Source: Candidatus Gastranaerophilales bacterium (GTDB lineage: Bacteria; Cyanobacteriota; Vampirovibrionia; Gastranaerophilales; Gastranaerophilaceae). Taken from it: a stretch of DNA of 64,000 nt. Below, piece by piece: positions 24,144 through 33,945 of the stretch. The notes beneath the pieces were generated by a model that did not search any database, had not been told where the DNA came from, and saw only the letters and a list, made by a program, of their open reading frames with translations. A program made the position numbers and the translations under genes. Location: NCBI GenBank assembly GCA_944326585.1, contig CALVEN010000001.1, positions 248,001 to 312,000 on the forward strand, given 5' to 3'. Each line of letters begins with the position of its first letter. Within the stretch, counting starts at the first letter, position 1.

Positions 24144-27074
24144 CTATATACTTATACTGTTGAGCTGGCAGAAGGATTTTAAGACATTTTTTGCCTTCTC
24201 AATTTCTATATAAATGCAGTTGTTTTTGGTTTGTTTAACAATTTCGGTTGCTTTTTCATACATTTTGCCGGCACCTTTTAAATAGTCTGATTGTTTATCG
24301 GTTTTTAACAGACCAAGTTCCTGGAAATATTTGCCGTATAAGAGATATAATCTTGATAAAATATCCTTCATATTGAATTTGCTTGCCAGAATAATAGCGT
24401 TTTCAATCTGGATTTTTGCCGTTTCGTAATCCGAAATTACAATGCTTGCTTTTACTATAAGCATTTTTAAAAGGATTATAAAGAAATAATTGTTGATTTT
24501 TGGATTTTGTGCAACATCAAGTGCTTGATTTGCAATTTCGATTGCGGCATGCGGACCTTCAACATCCAGTGTGGCTTCCGCTATCAAATACCACGTCAAA
24601 AGCGCCCCGAGAGCTATTTTTTCTTTGGCAAAATAGGTTATCTGATCATTATATATATCAAGAGCCTGTTTTGATTGTTCGTGATCTTTGAAGATTTTTC
24701 CGAGCAGAGTTTTTAATATATTTTTGGTGAAATTATCGCCTGAATTGTTTGCAAAAGTTACAACCTGGAATAAATCCTCCTGCAAGCCGTCGTATCTTTC
24801 GCGGAAGAAATTATTTAATATCTCAATTAAATTCCATTTTAAAATGGTTTCATTATCCATTGTCGAGGTTTTATAAATTTTCAATATATCTTCAAGAATT
24901 GTTTCCGAGGTGTAAAAATCACCTTTCATGGTATTTGCGAATGCGAGTGTGAGCTTGGTTTTGCAGATGAATAAGTCATCTTTAACACGGTTTCTGTCTA
25001 TTATATCAAATATAATCGTCAAGATTTCAAAAGAGCGGTCATTACCCTGCAAAACAAGTGCGTTTGCAAGCAATAAATATGTTTTCAGCCATGTTTCATA
25101 TACAAAATCATACGGAATTTTTGATTTTGGCTCTTTTGCCAAAAATTCATCCAGAACAGGCATAATGTCGTTGTCAACGGTATTTATGATTTCGCCGCAG
25201 TTGCCGATATTGAGCAGTGCTTCAAGTTTTGCTGTCTTTAAAAGTGCAATCTCAAGTTTATGTTCAGGAGGAACTTTAGCAAGAACGTTATCAACGCATT
25301 CAACATTCCCGTAATAATTGCCTGTTCTCAGACAGCAATAGGAAAGATAACCCAGAAGTTCAATCTCTTTCGGGCTGTTACCGACGCCTTTCGCGTTCGC
25401 TATTGCATCGGGCAGAAATTCAAGTGCTTCTTTCGGATTATAATCTGATAAAATTTTGCCTAATCTTTCTGAAATATTGTATCTTGTTTTAATTGTTTCG
25501 CTTTCATCCAGCTCATTGATAAGCGCGAGGCATTGTTTTTGTGAAATTACATAAAGATTTGTGTCCCCGACGTATGCCGCAAGTCTTGTGTTTTTTGTCC
25601 AGATATCAAGCGCAAGCTGTGTTTGCTTGAGATTTTGGGCTATTATTCCTAAAATTGCGTTTGAATTCAGGATAAAGTTTTGAATTGAATTTGCGATTTT
25701 TGTGTTTATTGTAATAAAATCGTTATCGTATTTTGAACTCGTCAGAATGGTTTCCCAGAGTAATAAATTTTTGAATTCGTAAAAAATTTCGTTTACGGGT
25801 TCTATAAAATGCATTTCTCTTAAATAATCGATAATCCCTGTGAACTCTTTTTCGTCAAATCCGAAAATTTCTTTTAAAAGTGCAAGATTTATTTTATCTC
25901 CGAGAACTGATGCCCCGACAAGAGTTTTGTATGCAATCGGATTAACTTCTTTTAAATTTTTTAGCCTTTCGCGTATGATTTCCGTAAAAGTTCCGGGCAA
26001 TTTGAAAGGTTTGTCGCCTATCTGGCAGTCAAAGCAATAGCTCAATGCCTGTTCCAAAAATGCCGGATGCCCCTTGCTTTTTTCAATAATTTCGTGTCTT
26101 TCAAATTCATTTGTGTATGAAAATGCTTCTTCGTATGCTTTACAGAATTCTTCCATCTCATCATTGTTCAAGGGGGCAATCCCTATGTCCAGATAGATGT
26201 TGCCATCCGTCATATAAAAATAGCCTTTTGACGGTTTTGCGTCTGTGTACATCATGATAAAGCGCATATTAAGATTTTCGCGTTTTAATAAGTTGTTTAA
26301 AAATTCAAATGAGAATCCGTCTATAAAATCAAAGTTGTCTGCAATAACTATAAATTCGCTTATCTGAGAGATTTTGTCAAAAACTTTATATAACATATTA
26401 AAGGTTTTTTTCTTATTGATCAGCAAATCTTCAAAATTGCCGTTTTGTGATGTGTACAGAAAATTTATCAGATTATTTATTTCCAACCCCGTCATTTCAG
26501 GAAATTCATTCTGGAAAAATCTTGCCGCATCTTTTTTAAAGTCAGGTGTATTAACACAAAAATTCGGCAGATTATATAAATTCAAAATCATATCCTGAAT
26601 CATTCCGCCGGGGGTAAGCTGGGTGAGCGGTGTGCATTTGCCAAACATCCAGATTAGTTGATGGTCTTGAAGTTTTTTGACTGTTTCTTTTAAAACGTAG
26701 CTTTTGCCTATGCCTTTTTCACCGCTTAGAGAAAATATTTTTTTATCGTCTGATAAAAGCCCCTGAGTTAAAACGGTTACGGCATTTTTTTGTGAAATCA
26801 GGTTTGGTCTGTACTCAAGAGTATCAATCGATGCCGGTTCTTCAATTTTTTCAAAAGGCAGTCCGCATTTTCTGCATTTTTTTGCATTAGGAAAGTTTAC
26901 ACTGTTGCAGTGTGGGCAAATCTTAAGGATTTCTTTGCCGCATTTTTTACATTTTAAATCAAAAATTGAATTTACAGTGTTGCAATTTTTACATAATAAG
27001 CCGGTTCTTGTTTTACAATACGGACATTTGAGCGTATTTTCCGGAATTATTTTCTTGCATACGGGACATCTCAT
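24144..27074 (-). CDS. Zinc-ribbon, AAA-type ATPase and TPR protein
   Basis: A 976-residue protein. The N-terminal 80 residues hold three or four CxxC zinc ribbons (CPVCKK, CPYCKT, CKNCNT, CKKCGK, CPHCNS, CRKCG). A STAND/AAA-like ATPase follows, with Walker A FSLSGEKGIGKSYV (about residue 115) and Walker B FIVIADNFDF. The C-terminal 500 residues are TPR-like helices. This layout resembles the signalling ATPases of MalT or adenylate-cyclase-associated type, but without an output domain. It is preceded by a sigma-like factor and a TonB-like protein on the same strand, 4 and about 600 bp upstream. Its role is unknown. Confidence 0.85.
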   Translation of the reverse strand: MRCPVCKKIIPENTLKCPYCKTRTGLLCKNCNTVNSIFDLKCKKCGKEILKICPHCNSVNFPNAKKCRKCGLPFEKIEEPASIDTLEYRPNLISQKNAVTVLTQGLLSDDKKIFSLSGEKGIGKSYVLKETVKKLQDHQLIWMFGKCTPLTQLTPGGMIQDMILNLYNLPNFCVNTPDFKKDAARFFQNEFPEMTGLEINNLINFLYTSQNGNFEDLLINKKKTFNMLYKVFDKISQISEFIVIADNFDFIDGFSFEFLNNLLKRENLNMRFIMMYTDAKPSKGYFYMTDGNIYLDIGIAPLNNDEMEEFCKAYEEAFSYTNEFERHEIIEKSKGHPAFLEQALSYCFDCQIGDKPFKLPGTFTEIIRERLKNLKEVNPIAYKTLVGASVLGDKINLALLKEIFGFDEKEFTGIIDYLREMHFIEPVNEIFYEFKNLLLWETILTSSKYDNDFITINTKIANSIQNFILNSNAILGIIAQNLKQTQLALDIWTKNTRLAAYVGDTNLYVISQKQCLALINELDESETIKTRYNISERLGKILSDYNPKEALEFLPDAIANAKGVGNSPKEIELLGYLSYCCLRTGNYYGNVECVDNVLAKVPPEHKLEIALLKTAKLEALLNIGNCGEIINTVDNDIMPVLDEFLAKEPKSKIPYDFVYETWLKTYLLLANALVLQGNDRSFEILTIIFDIIDRNRVKDDLFICKTKLTLAFANTMKGDFYTSETILEDILKIYKTSTMDNETILKWNLIEILNNFFRERYDGLQEDLFQVVTFANNSGDNFTKNILKTLLGKIFKDHEQSKQALDIYNDQITYFAKEKIALGALLTWYLIAEATLDVEGPHAAIEIANQALDVAQNPKINNYFFIILLKMLIVKASIVISDYETAKIQIENAIILASKFNMKDILSRLYLLYGKYFQELGLLKTDKQSDYLKGAGKMYEKATEIVKQTKNNCIYIEIEKAKNVLKSFCQLNSISI

Positions 27075-27078
27075 AGTT

Positions 27079-27633
27079 TTACCTAAACGATTCTTTAACT
27101 TTTTTCATTAATTTGAATAATCGTTTTGAAACTTCTGACTGGGATAAACCAAGTTCTTCAGAAATTTCTTTCTGTGTCATTCCATTATCATAACGCAATT
27201 TATAAATTTGTAAATACTGTTTATTAGAATCTTCTTCGTCAATTTTGGTGATTATAGCTGCAATCTGTCTGATTGTATCTTTTTGGATTGCTATTTCTTC
27301 GGGAGAAATTGTCACATTAAAATTGTTGTAGGAAACTTCAATATCTTCATATTTGTTTGATGTGTCAATAGTAATTTCTTTCGACGGAGTGTAACCTGAT
27401 TTTGTTCTCCTCAACCTGCCGGAATCTTTTAAAACATTTAAAATTGAAGTTGTCGCTATCTTTTTTAAATAAGCTTCCAGCGCAGCATCAGAGGTAACGA
27501 TATTTACAATACCAAGTGAACGCTGGCAGGTTTCATTAAAAAAATCGTCAAATAAGTCTTCATTATTTGAAAACTTGCGGTCATTTCTTATTATTTTTTC
27601 TATTAATTCCAGTTTGTCTTGTGCTAAATCCAC
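27079..27633 (-). CDS. Sigma-70-like (region 4) transcription factor
   Basis: A 184-residue protein. The C-terminal 65 residues form sigma-70 region 4, a helix-turn-helix with LRYDNGMTQKEISEELGLSQ and SEVSKRLFKLMKKVKES. The N-terminal part only weakly resembles region 2 (EAYLKKIATTSILNVLKDSG). It starts at GTG (27633) after AAGGAAA. It may be a divergent ECF-like sigma factor, or a region-4-only regulator. It ends 4 bp before the zinc-ribbon ATPase, so they are co-transcribed, which hints at a regulatory partnership. Confidence 0.75.
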   Translation of the reverse strand: MDLAQDKLELIEKIIRNDRKFSNNEDLFDDFFNETCQRSLGIVNIVTSDAALEAYLKKIATTSILNVLKDSGRLRRTKSGYTPSKEITIDTSNKYEDIEVSYNNFNVTISPEEIAIQKDTIRQIAAIITKIDEEDSNKQYLQIYKLRYDNGMTQKEISEELGLSQSEVSKRLFKLMKKVKESFR

Positions 27634-27666
27634 TGTAAAGTTTCCTTCACAAGTATTATAGCATAT

Positions 27667-30312
27667 TTATAGATATATTTTAAGCGTCAACTGTATACTA
27701 TCCCCAACAATCACTCCGGCAGGGGCTTTGAGGACTTTTAGTGTATCATTTACAGTTCGTAACACAATGTCATCAATTTGGGCTGAACCGCTTGACTGGA
27801 GTATGTTAGCGTTCTGTATACCGCCGTCGTTTGATAAAATAACATTCACTTGAATTTGGTCTGAATAAGCATATTCCGTTGCAAGCAGCAAATCACTTGA
27901 CAATGATAATTTTAAACTTTTGCCGGCTGTTTGCAGGTATTTTCTGAATTCATCGTTATATGAAACATAATCCGGAACAGACCATGAAAGTTTTTTAACA
28001 TCAAGATACGGTTCTTCTATAACAGGCGCTTTTGGTTTATTGACATTTTGCACTGCTGTTTTTGCTGTTTCTTCCACAGTCGGATTTGTTTTTTCCGGCA
28101 AAATTGTGCCGTCATCCGGAAGTTCCTGTTCATCAAGTTTTGGCAGATTTTTTTCAAGAACGCTTGTATTATTTTGTTCTGTAACCTGATTAGAGGATTT
28201 GTTCATTGAAGCATAAATTAAAAGTGAGGCTAAAGCTGCAATAACAATAGTCGCAACCGCAATTGCTTTTTTGCCTTTCTCAGGCAGGGCGGTTTTGAAT
28301 TGCAGGTTATTATCATCATTGTTATTTTGGTTGTATAGAACTTCCAGCTTTTCAATATCTTCACTTGTATCTTCCGTCAGATTAGCAGGTTGATTTATAT
28401 CGATAGCGAATTCTCCCGGCGTTTCAAATTGATTACTTATTACGGTAGAATTTTCATAAGATGTCGTTTCAGAAGTTAAGGCATCATCGGCATCCTCTTG
28501 TGTGGTCAAAGTTTCCGGAAAATTTTCGTCGTTTTTGTCATTATTTATCGGAGTATCGGGTACTGCTGCCGATAGTTCCTCCATACTTACGGGTTGTTCA
28601 GGTATTTCTTCCGAAATATCCGATTCGGTAAATTCATCGGTCTTATTTAATTCATCTAAAGATACCGCTTCTGAAAAATCTTCGACTGTTTCGTCAGCTG
28701 AAATATCCTCGGAAATTTCAAGGTTATCCAAAGAGGTTACATCCGGCTGATATGTTTGTTCCTGTATCGGTTCGTCCGTTGAAATCGGTTCAATGTCTTC
28801 CAGAGAAGTAATTTCATCGTCTTCAAATGTGTTTTCTTCAACGGGTTTTATATCATCTCTTTCGCCAAGATTTTCAAAATCCGTTACTTCATTTAAAGCA
28901 GGTTCTTCAATAATTTGTTCGCTGTCTTGATTTTTATCGGATAAGCTGTCTAATTCATCAAGGTCCAAAACTTCTTCATCAGGTTCCTGTATGTTGTCTG
29001 AAGTGTCAAACGGTAACTCATTGAATTCGCTAAGATGAATTTTTTCTTCGGGTAAAGTTTCATCTGCGGATAATTCCGGCAGATCTGCCATAATGTCAAT
29101 ATCAGCTGTATCTGTTTCATTATTTTCTGCATCTGTCAAATCCGGAAGATCTGACAAGTCCAAACTTCCCGTTTCAAGGATATTTTCATCGTTTGTTATG
29201 TCATTTATATCTTCATTATTTGTATCTTCGTTATTTGAATCTGCACTTTCATCAAGATTCAAATCAAAAGACTCCTCTAAATTGAAAGAATCTTCGTTTA
29301 TTTCTGAATCTTCAGGCATTGAATTTTCTTCGTCAAAATGAGGTGTTGTATCTTCCTCCGGCGGAATTGTATCTTCGTCGGAGGACGGTAGTTCAATATT
29401 TGATGAAGTTATATCGTCAGAAATTTCGGTTTCAACCGGCTCATCAATTGAAATATCGTCAATACCGTCTGAAAAATCATCCAGCAAATCTTCTCCCAAA
29501 TTGTCTTCGCCGTTGTTTTCTTCCTCTGTTAAATCATCAGTAAATTCGTCGGTTTGTTCAAATATTTCAAATTCGTCCTTAATCGGTTCAACATCATCCT
29601 GAATTACAGTATCAGAAAGTTCTGTAAGTTCTTCCGTTGTTGCAACGTGGTATGAAATCCATTCAAAGTTGTCAAATTCAATCAAATCTTCACGCAAAGC
29701 CGCACATTTTACGAGCATTTTGAGAAGCCGGCGTTTGTCATCATCAGCAATATCGTGGTCTATAAGTGACATCGCAAGTTTTTGTCCGTTTTCAAAATCC
29801 TCGTCCGGCAAAGCTTCTGTTGTATTTCCGTTAAAGTTTTCAATGTAAGATTTTAAATCTGTCGGGTGTGATAACTTTTCTTTTTCAATAAAATAATATT
29901 TTTCATTATGATTATTTTTATTTATTAATTTCGGTTCAAAAAATCCTAAAAATTTTACGCAGGATTCATCCTCAAGCATTTTGAAAACAAGGTAGATATC
30001 AGGTGTTATTTCATATTCAAAATGTGATTTCGGAATAAAAATACAGTTTTCGTCATAAACCATTCTTACATCTATATGAATGTTCGGCAGCATTACATCA
30101 GCAATGTCAAACTGCTCTCTTATTTTATGTATGTTGTGCAAATTATATATATTAGACGTGTTAATTTCTTCCTGTGCCATATATTTCATTGCAAGTTCGC
30201 TTGCCAGAGCATTAATGTATGCTCTTTTAAGTGTATCTTCAATCGTAAATCCGCCTGCAAGTTTTGCGGCTTCCTGTTTATCTTTTTCTTCTATATAAAT
30301 TAACGGTTCCAT
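27667..30312 (-). CDS. Large acidic membrane protein with TonB-like C-terminus
   Basis: An 881-residue protein. It has a mixed cytosolic N-terminal domain (about 1-220), a very acidic Asp/Glu/Ser/Thr low-complexity stretch (about 220-660), one transmembrane helix (KKAIAVATIVIAALASLLIY), then a proline-rich linker and a TonB-like C-terminal domain (QIQVNVILSNDGGIQNANIL, GDSIQLTLKIYL). TonB domains transmit force to outer-membrane receptors or link envelope layers. The long acidic segment in front of the helix is unusual. The start at 30312 follows AGAGGGG; an upstream GTG (30342) is less likely. Confidence 0.8.
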   Translation of the reverse strand: MEPLIYIEEKDKQEAAKLAGGFTIEDTLKRAYINALASELAMKYMAQEEINTSNIYNLHNIHKIREQFDIADVMLPNIHIDVRMVYDENCIFIPKSHFEYEITPDIYLVFKMLEDESCVKFLGFFEPKLINKNNHNEKYYFIEKEKLSHPTDLKSYIENFNGNTTEALPDEDFENGQKLAMSLIDHDIADDDKRRLLKMLVKCAALREDLIEFDNFEWISYHVATTEELTELSDTVIQDDVEPIKDEFEIFEQTDEFTDDLTEEENNGEDNLGEDLLDDFSDGIDDISIDEPVETEISDDITSSNIELPSSDEDTIPPEEDTTPHFDEENSMPEDSEINEDSFNLEESFDLNLDESADSNNEDTNNEDINDITNDENILETGSLDLSDLPDLTDAENNETDTADIDIMADLPELSADETLPEEKIHLSEFNELPFDTSDNIQEPDEEVLDLDELDSLSDKNQDSEQIIEEPALNEVTDFENLGERDDIKPVEENTFEDDEITSLEDIEPISTDEPIQEQTYQPDVTSLDNLEISEDISADETVEDFSEAVSLDELNKTDEFTESDISEEIPEQPVSMEELSAAVPDTPINNDKNDENFPETLTTQEDADDALTSETTSYENSTVISNQFETPGEFAIDINQPANLTEDTSEDIEKLEVLYNQNNNDDNNLQFKTALPEKGKKAIAVATIVIAALASLLIYASMNKSSNQVTEQNNTSVLEKNLPKLDEQELPDDGTILPEKTNPTVEETAKTAVQNVNKPKAPVIEEPYLDVKKLSWSVPDYVSYNDEFRKYLQTAGKSLKLSLSSDLLLATEYAYSDQIQVNVILSNDGGIQNANILQSSGSAQIDDIVLRTVNDTLKVLKAPAGVIVGDSIQLTLKIYL

Positions 30313-30487
30313 ATTATTCCCCTCTAAACTATAAGATGACACGGGTTCTCTAAATATTCCAAATATATTGTAAATTTTTGTAACGATTGTTGAAAAAGTT
30401 TTTTATTTCGGTCAAAATCATGCTGTCAGAGGGTTTATATAGTATAAGAATTTGATAAAATGTGTGTGTAGTAATAGGAGGTTTTTC

Positions 30488-30886
30488 ATGATAAGTTCTG
30501 TATCTTCTGTAAGTTTTAAGTCTAACGCCCCGGTCCAATCCGCACAGGAACGTATCAGTGCACCTGGCAAATACACGATGCCGGAGGCTTCTGCTCAAAA
30601 GCCTGAACAGGCACCTAAAAAGAAACACGGATTTTTAAAAGCTTTAGCCGGTATAGTTGTTGCAGCAGCTGTTGTTGGCGGTGCATTGCTTCTCGGTGTT
30701 AAAAAAGGCGGATTAAAAGTTCTTGATGAAATCAATTTAAAAGATGCTAAATTTATGGAAAAAGCAAAACATTATTTGGCAAAAGCAGGTGAATGGGTTG
30801 ATACCAATATCTGGCAGAAAATTTCAATTAAAGGTGAAAAAGCTGCTTCGAAAGTTGAAGATGTAGTTGCTGAAGTGGTTGAATAA
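30488..30886 (+). CDS. Small membrane protein of unknown function
   Basis: About 132 residues from the ATG at 30488, chosen because AGGAGG lies six bases upstream. The N-terminus MISSVSSVSFKSN is followed by a Pro/Gln/Lys-rich segment, a single hydrophobic helix (ALAGIVVAAAVVGGALLLGV) and an amphipathic helical C-terminus. There is no typical signal-peptide cleavage site. The function is unknown. Monocistronic, with a strong terminator. Confidence 0.7.
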   Translation: MISSVSSVSFKSNAPVQSAQERISAPGKYTMPEASAQKPEQAPKKKHGFLKALAGIVVAAAVVGGALLLGVKKGGLKVLDEINLKDAKFMEKAKHYLAKAGEWVDTNIWQKISIKGEKAASKVEDVVAEVVE

Positions 30887-30895
30887 TTTTCTAAT

Positions 30896-30925
30896 AAAAA
30901 AGACCCCTCAAGGGGTCTTTTTTTT
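30896..30925. terminator. Bidirectional terminator
   Basis: AAAAAAGACCCC-TCAA-GGGGTCTTTTTTTT between converging genes; it serves both directions. Confidence 0.9.
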
Positions 30926-31991
30926 ATTGCAAAAACTCACACAGTATTGCATTGCTGATTAAGATTCCGTTTGTGTTAAAACAATAGCCTTTTTGTGTTT
31001 TTTGGATAAAATTTGAGTATTTTTTGAGTATTTTTGAGTATTTTTCGTCAAAATTTATATTAAATTTGCGGTTTATATGTGAAATATCAATTCCGTCCGT
31101 TTTTCGGAAACCGAGGAAAATTTCTTCTTCGAGTTGTTCTTGTTTTGTAAGTGTGTGTTTCAGAGAATGTTTTTCGGGATTTTGGATATATTCTTCAAGG
31201 GTTTCAGCGTTTGAATATCTTGTGTCATCCGTGTAGCCGTGCGCAGCAGCTCCGAAACCGTAATAATTGTTGTTATTCCAGTAATTTAAGTTGTGTTTTG
31301 ACGGTTTGCCGAAATTGCTTATTTCATAATGGTTGAAATTTTTCAAAATTTCAATGGCCTTTAAATACATTTCTGCTTGCATGTCTTCATCCGGAATGTT
31401 TTCCGGCATGTGTGTATAAAAATAACATCCTTTATCAATTTTTAAACCGTAAAGCGATATGTGCTGTATGTCGAGGGAAATTGCGTATTTAAGGTCAGCT
31501 GCAAACATTTCCGGCGTTTGATTTGGTAATCCGTAGATAAAATCAAGACTTATGTTGTCAAAACCGGCATTTTGGGCATATTTTACAGCTTCTTCAACCT
31601 GTTTTGACGTATGGCGGCGTCCGATTATTTGCAGAATATTGTCGTCAAAAGTCTGGCAGCCGAGGCTTATGCGGTTTATTCCAATAGATTTTAAGCTTTT
31701 GAGATAATCCTGTGTCAGCCCGTCAGGATTAAGTTCTGCCGTAATTTCGGTTTTATCCGTAAAATTGAATAAATTAAGCAGAGTTTTAAATTCCTCCGGC
31801 GTTAAAAGTGACGGTGTACCCCCGCCAAAGTAAATTGTATCAAGTATTTCGCCTTTGTAATAATATTTGATTTCTTTTATAATCGCAGTAAAATACTGCT
31901 CTTTTAATTCTAGTTTAGGAAATGAGATAAAAGAACAGTATTTGCATTTTGATTTGCAAAAAGGTATATGGATATATGCGCTTTTAACCAT
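30924..31991 (-). CDS. hemW: Heme chaperone HemW (radical-SAM, coproporphyrinogen oxidase-like)
   Basis: A 355-residue radical-SAM protein. AYIHIPFCKSKCKYCSF carries the CxxxCxxC cluster motif plus the extra HemW-type Cys-x-Phe; YFGGGTPSLL, NPDGLTQDYL, RISLGCQTFDD and YEISNFGKPSKHNLNYW follow. Bacterial HemW inserts heme into respiratory proteins rather than oxidising coproporphyrinogen. TAAAAT lies six bases before the ATG, again a possible leaderless start. Confidence 0.9.
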   Translation of the reverse strand: MVKSAYIHIPFCKSKCKYCSFISFPKLELKEQYFTAIIKEIKYYYKGEILDTIYFGGGTPSLLTPEEFKTLLNLFNFTDKTEITAELNPDGLTQDYLKSLKSIGINRISLGCQTFDDNILQIIGRRHTSKQVEEAVKYAQNAGFDNISLDFIYGLPNQTPEMFAADLKYAISLDIQHISLYGLKIDKGCYFYTHMPENIPDEDMQAEMYLKAIEILKNFNHYEISNFGKPSKHNLNYWNNNNYYGFGAAAHGYTDDTRYSNAETLEEYIQNPEKHSLKHTLTKQEQLEEEIFLGFRKTDGIDISHINRKFNINFDEKYSKILKKYSNFIQKTQKGYCFNTNGILISNAILCEFLQ

Positions 31992-32066
31992 AAAAGTATT
32001 TTACTATGAAAATTTTATGACGGCGGTTTTTGCCGGAATGTTGAACAGCGGCTGTCCAACAGTATG

Positions 32067-33098
32067 TTATTTTACGCACAAAGCCATAGCGTTGCTTGTA
32101 CGCGGGAACAGCGAGCCGCCATATGCACAATCTTTACCAAACTGCCAGCTCTCTATAATGTATGCTTGATTATCATTGTTCCAATCGTCAATTTCTTTAT
32201 TTGAAAAAATGTCTGTGTAGTTTGCTGTATTTCCGATTTTATATAAACTGGCTTTCTCTTCATCTATATTTAAACCGCAGCCGTTAAAAGATGCGTCAAT
32301 ACCGGAGTTATTATATAAAGAACGTGCAATAGTCGCCAAATGCTCAGGCGTGGCCATTTTGTCAACACCGCCGCAGGTTTTAACTGCTCCTGCCCAGCTA
32401 TCAGAGTCATAGCGGCAGTTTTTAATTTTTAAAGTGTCCTTTTCGTCAATGCATTCCTGCATACTCAAAGGTTGAGGCGAGAACGGACCAATAAAACAAA
32501 TTCCGTCAACTTCGAATGTACAATCTTCACCGCCAAGACCTAAAACATTTATCTCATTCAAATCTTTTGATTGCGTGTTCGGTTTTTTGTATCCAGTAAC
32601 GTCATATAAAAGGGCAAGACAGCTTGTACCTACTATTTGATTGCTATAAGGATCTTGTTTGCAATCGGGATTATAGGCAATAACACCTGTGACACCGTTT
32701 GCAAATTGAACTCCTATAGTTTCCGTGTCCCAATCTTTTTGTCCTAAATGAGACGCTGCTGTAATTCCCGACATGTCAACTTCTGTATCGCCCCATATAA
32801 CTTTATCTTCAAAACAGGAAAGTATGTCGTTATTAGCACAGATTTTGGTAATCTTAAAATATTTAGAAAGCGCATTGACAAAGTTAGAAGTGGATTTGTA
32901 ACCTGCAAGCACCTGTTGAGTATTCATTGTTTTGAGAGCTTCTTCAAGTTTAATTTCAAAAACTTGGGATGCTTCATCCCAGGCTTTTTGTTGATAATTT
33001 GAAATCAAAGTCGGAATAGTCATGGCGGCAACAATGCCGATGAGAGTAATGGTTATGAGCACTTCTGCTAATGTGAATGCTGTTTTCTTTATATTCAT
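32067..33098 (-). CDS. Prepilin-like protein, paralogue of the lectin-tailed prepilin
   Basis: 343 residues from ATG at 33098 (MNIKKTAFTLAEVLITITLI); AAAGGTAAG precedes this start, so an upstream start at 33161 is unlikely. The body matches the protein at 4429-5568 throughout (CFEDKVIWGDTEVDM, DSDSWAGAVKTCGGV). The C-terminal tail is different and has ordinary codon use: it ends FPRTSNAMALCVK. It may be the non-diversifying member of the pair. It lies just downstream of fliR but is probably separately expressed. Confidence 0.85.
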   Translation of the reverse strand: MNIKKTAFTLAEVLITITLIGIVAAMTIPTLISNYQQKAWDEASQVFEIKLEEALKTMNTQQVLAGYKSTSNFVNALSKYFKITKICANNDILSCFEDKVIWGDTEVDMSGITAASHLGQKDWDTETIGVQFANGVTGVIAYNPDCKQDPYSNQIVGTSCLALLYDVTGYKKPNTQSKDLNEINVLGLGGEDCTFEVDGICFIGPFSPQPLSMQECIDEKDTLKIKNCRYDSDSWAGAVKTCGGVDKMATPEHLATIARSLYNNSGIDASFNGCGLNIDEEKASLYKIGNTANYTDIFSNKEIDDWNNDNQAYIIESWQFGKDCAYGGSLFPRTSNAMALCVK

Positions 33099-33165
33099 TT
33101 GTCTTACCTTTTTATTTTTGTTTGCAGCAATTATCATATCGTATTTTGCAGCCCGTGGCAAATTA

Positions 33166-33945
33166 TTAAAAAATATTAGAATAAGACAAAAAGTAGTCGC
33201 TTATGATATTCAATAACATCGGCAGAATCCAGACCATAATTGCCGCTCCCAGAACAGGTTTGAACAAAAAGCTCAATTGGAAAACATTTACCTGCGGTGC
33301 TGTTTTTGAAATTACGCCGAGAATAATATCCTGTCCCAATGTCGCAAGTAAAATCGGTGACGCTATTTGAAGCCCCATAAAGAGTACATTGGACGACAAA
33401 CTTATTAAATATTCCATATTAACGAGTTTTGCTAAAGGAATGCTCGTGGCGAATATCGGAAATATTTCAAAACTTCGCATCAACGCTCTCAAAAGCCAAT
33501 ACACCCCGCCGAGGTTTATAAATATTAATATCGCAAATAAAGCCATGATTTTGCTTAAAATAGACACCTGGCTTGATGTAGTCGGCTCAAGAACCATTGC
33601 AGAAGAAAGTCCCATCTGCATGTTTATCATATCCGCTCCGGCCTCAACAGCCATTAATATTAATTGTGCCATATATCCGATAAGCGCCCCCACAACAATA
33701 TTTAAAAATATCGACAGGACAAAAGATTCCATTATCATAAGACTTTCGGGCTTTACAAAAGGAGTTATTACAATGGTTAAAAGCAGACATAATGCGAGTT
33801 TTACCATTCCCGGAATTTCTTTTCTGTTAAAAACCGGTGCCAGCCTCATAAATCCTATGAGACGCGAAAATACCATAATTCCTGCCGCAAGCATGGTGTT
33901 CAGTGCAGGAAACATTTTCATTAATTCCGCGATAATTGCGTCCAT
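33166..33945 (-). CDS. fliR: Flagellar export apparatus protein FliR
   Basis: A 259-residue integral membrane protein with about six hydrophobic helices, MFSRLIGFMRLAPVF near the N-terminus and LILMAVEAGADMINMQMGLS, typical of FliR/SctT. It is a core component of the type III export gate with FliP and FliQ. It overlaps the upstream gene by 1 bp. It is last in the fliM/N-O-P-Q-x-R order. Confidence 0.9.
   Translation of the reverse strand: MDAIIAELMKMFPALNTMLAAGIMVFSRLIGFMRLAPVFNRKEIPGMVKLALCLLLTIVITPFVKPESLMIMESFVLSIFLNIVVGALIGYMAQLILMAVEAGADMINMQMGLSSAMVLEPTTSSQVSILSKIMALFAILIFINLGGVYWLLRALMRSFEIFPIFATSIPLAKLVNMEYLISLSSNVLFMGLQIASPILLATLGQDIILGVISKTAPQVNVFQLSFLFKPVLGAAIMVWILPMLLNIISDYFLSYSNIF

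Noticed and set aside
28502-29341. Serine-rich open frames opposite the acidic TonB-like gene
   Set aside because: They mirror the Asp/Glu-rich low-complexity coding on the other strand.
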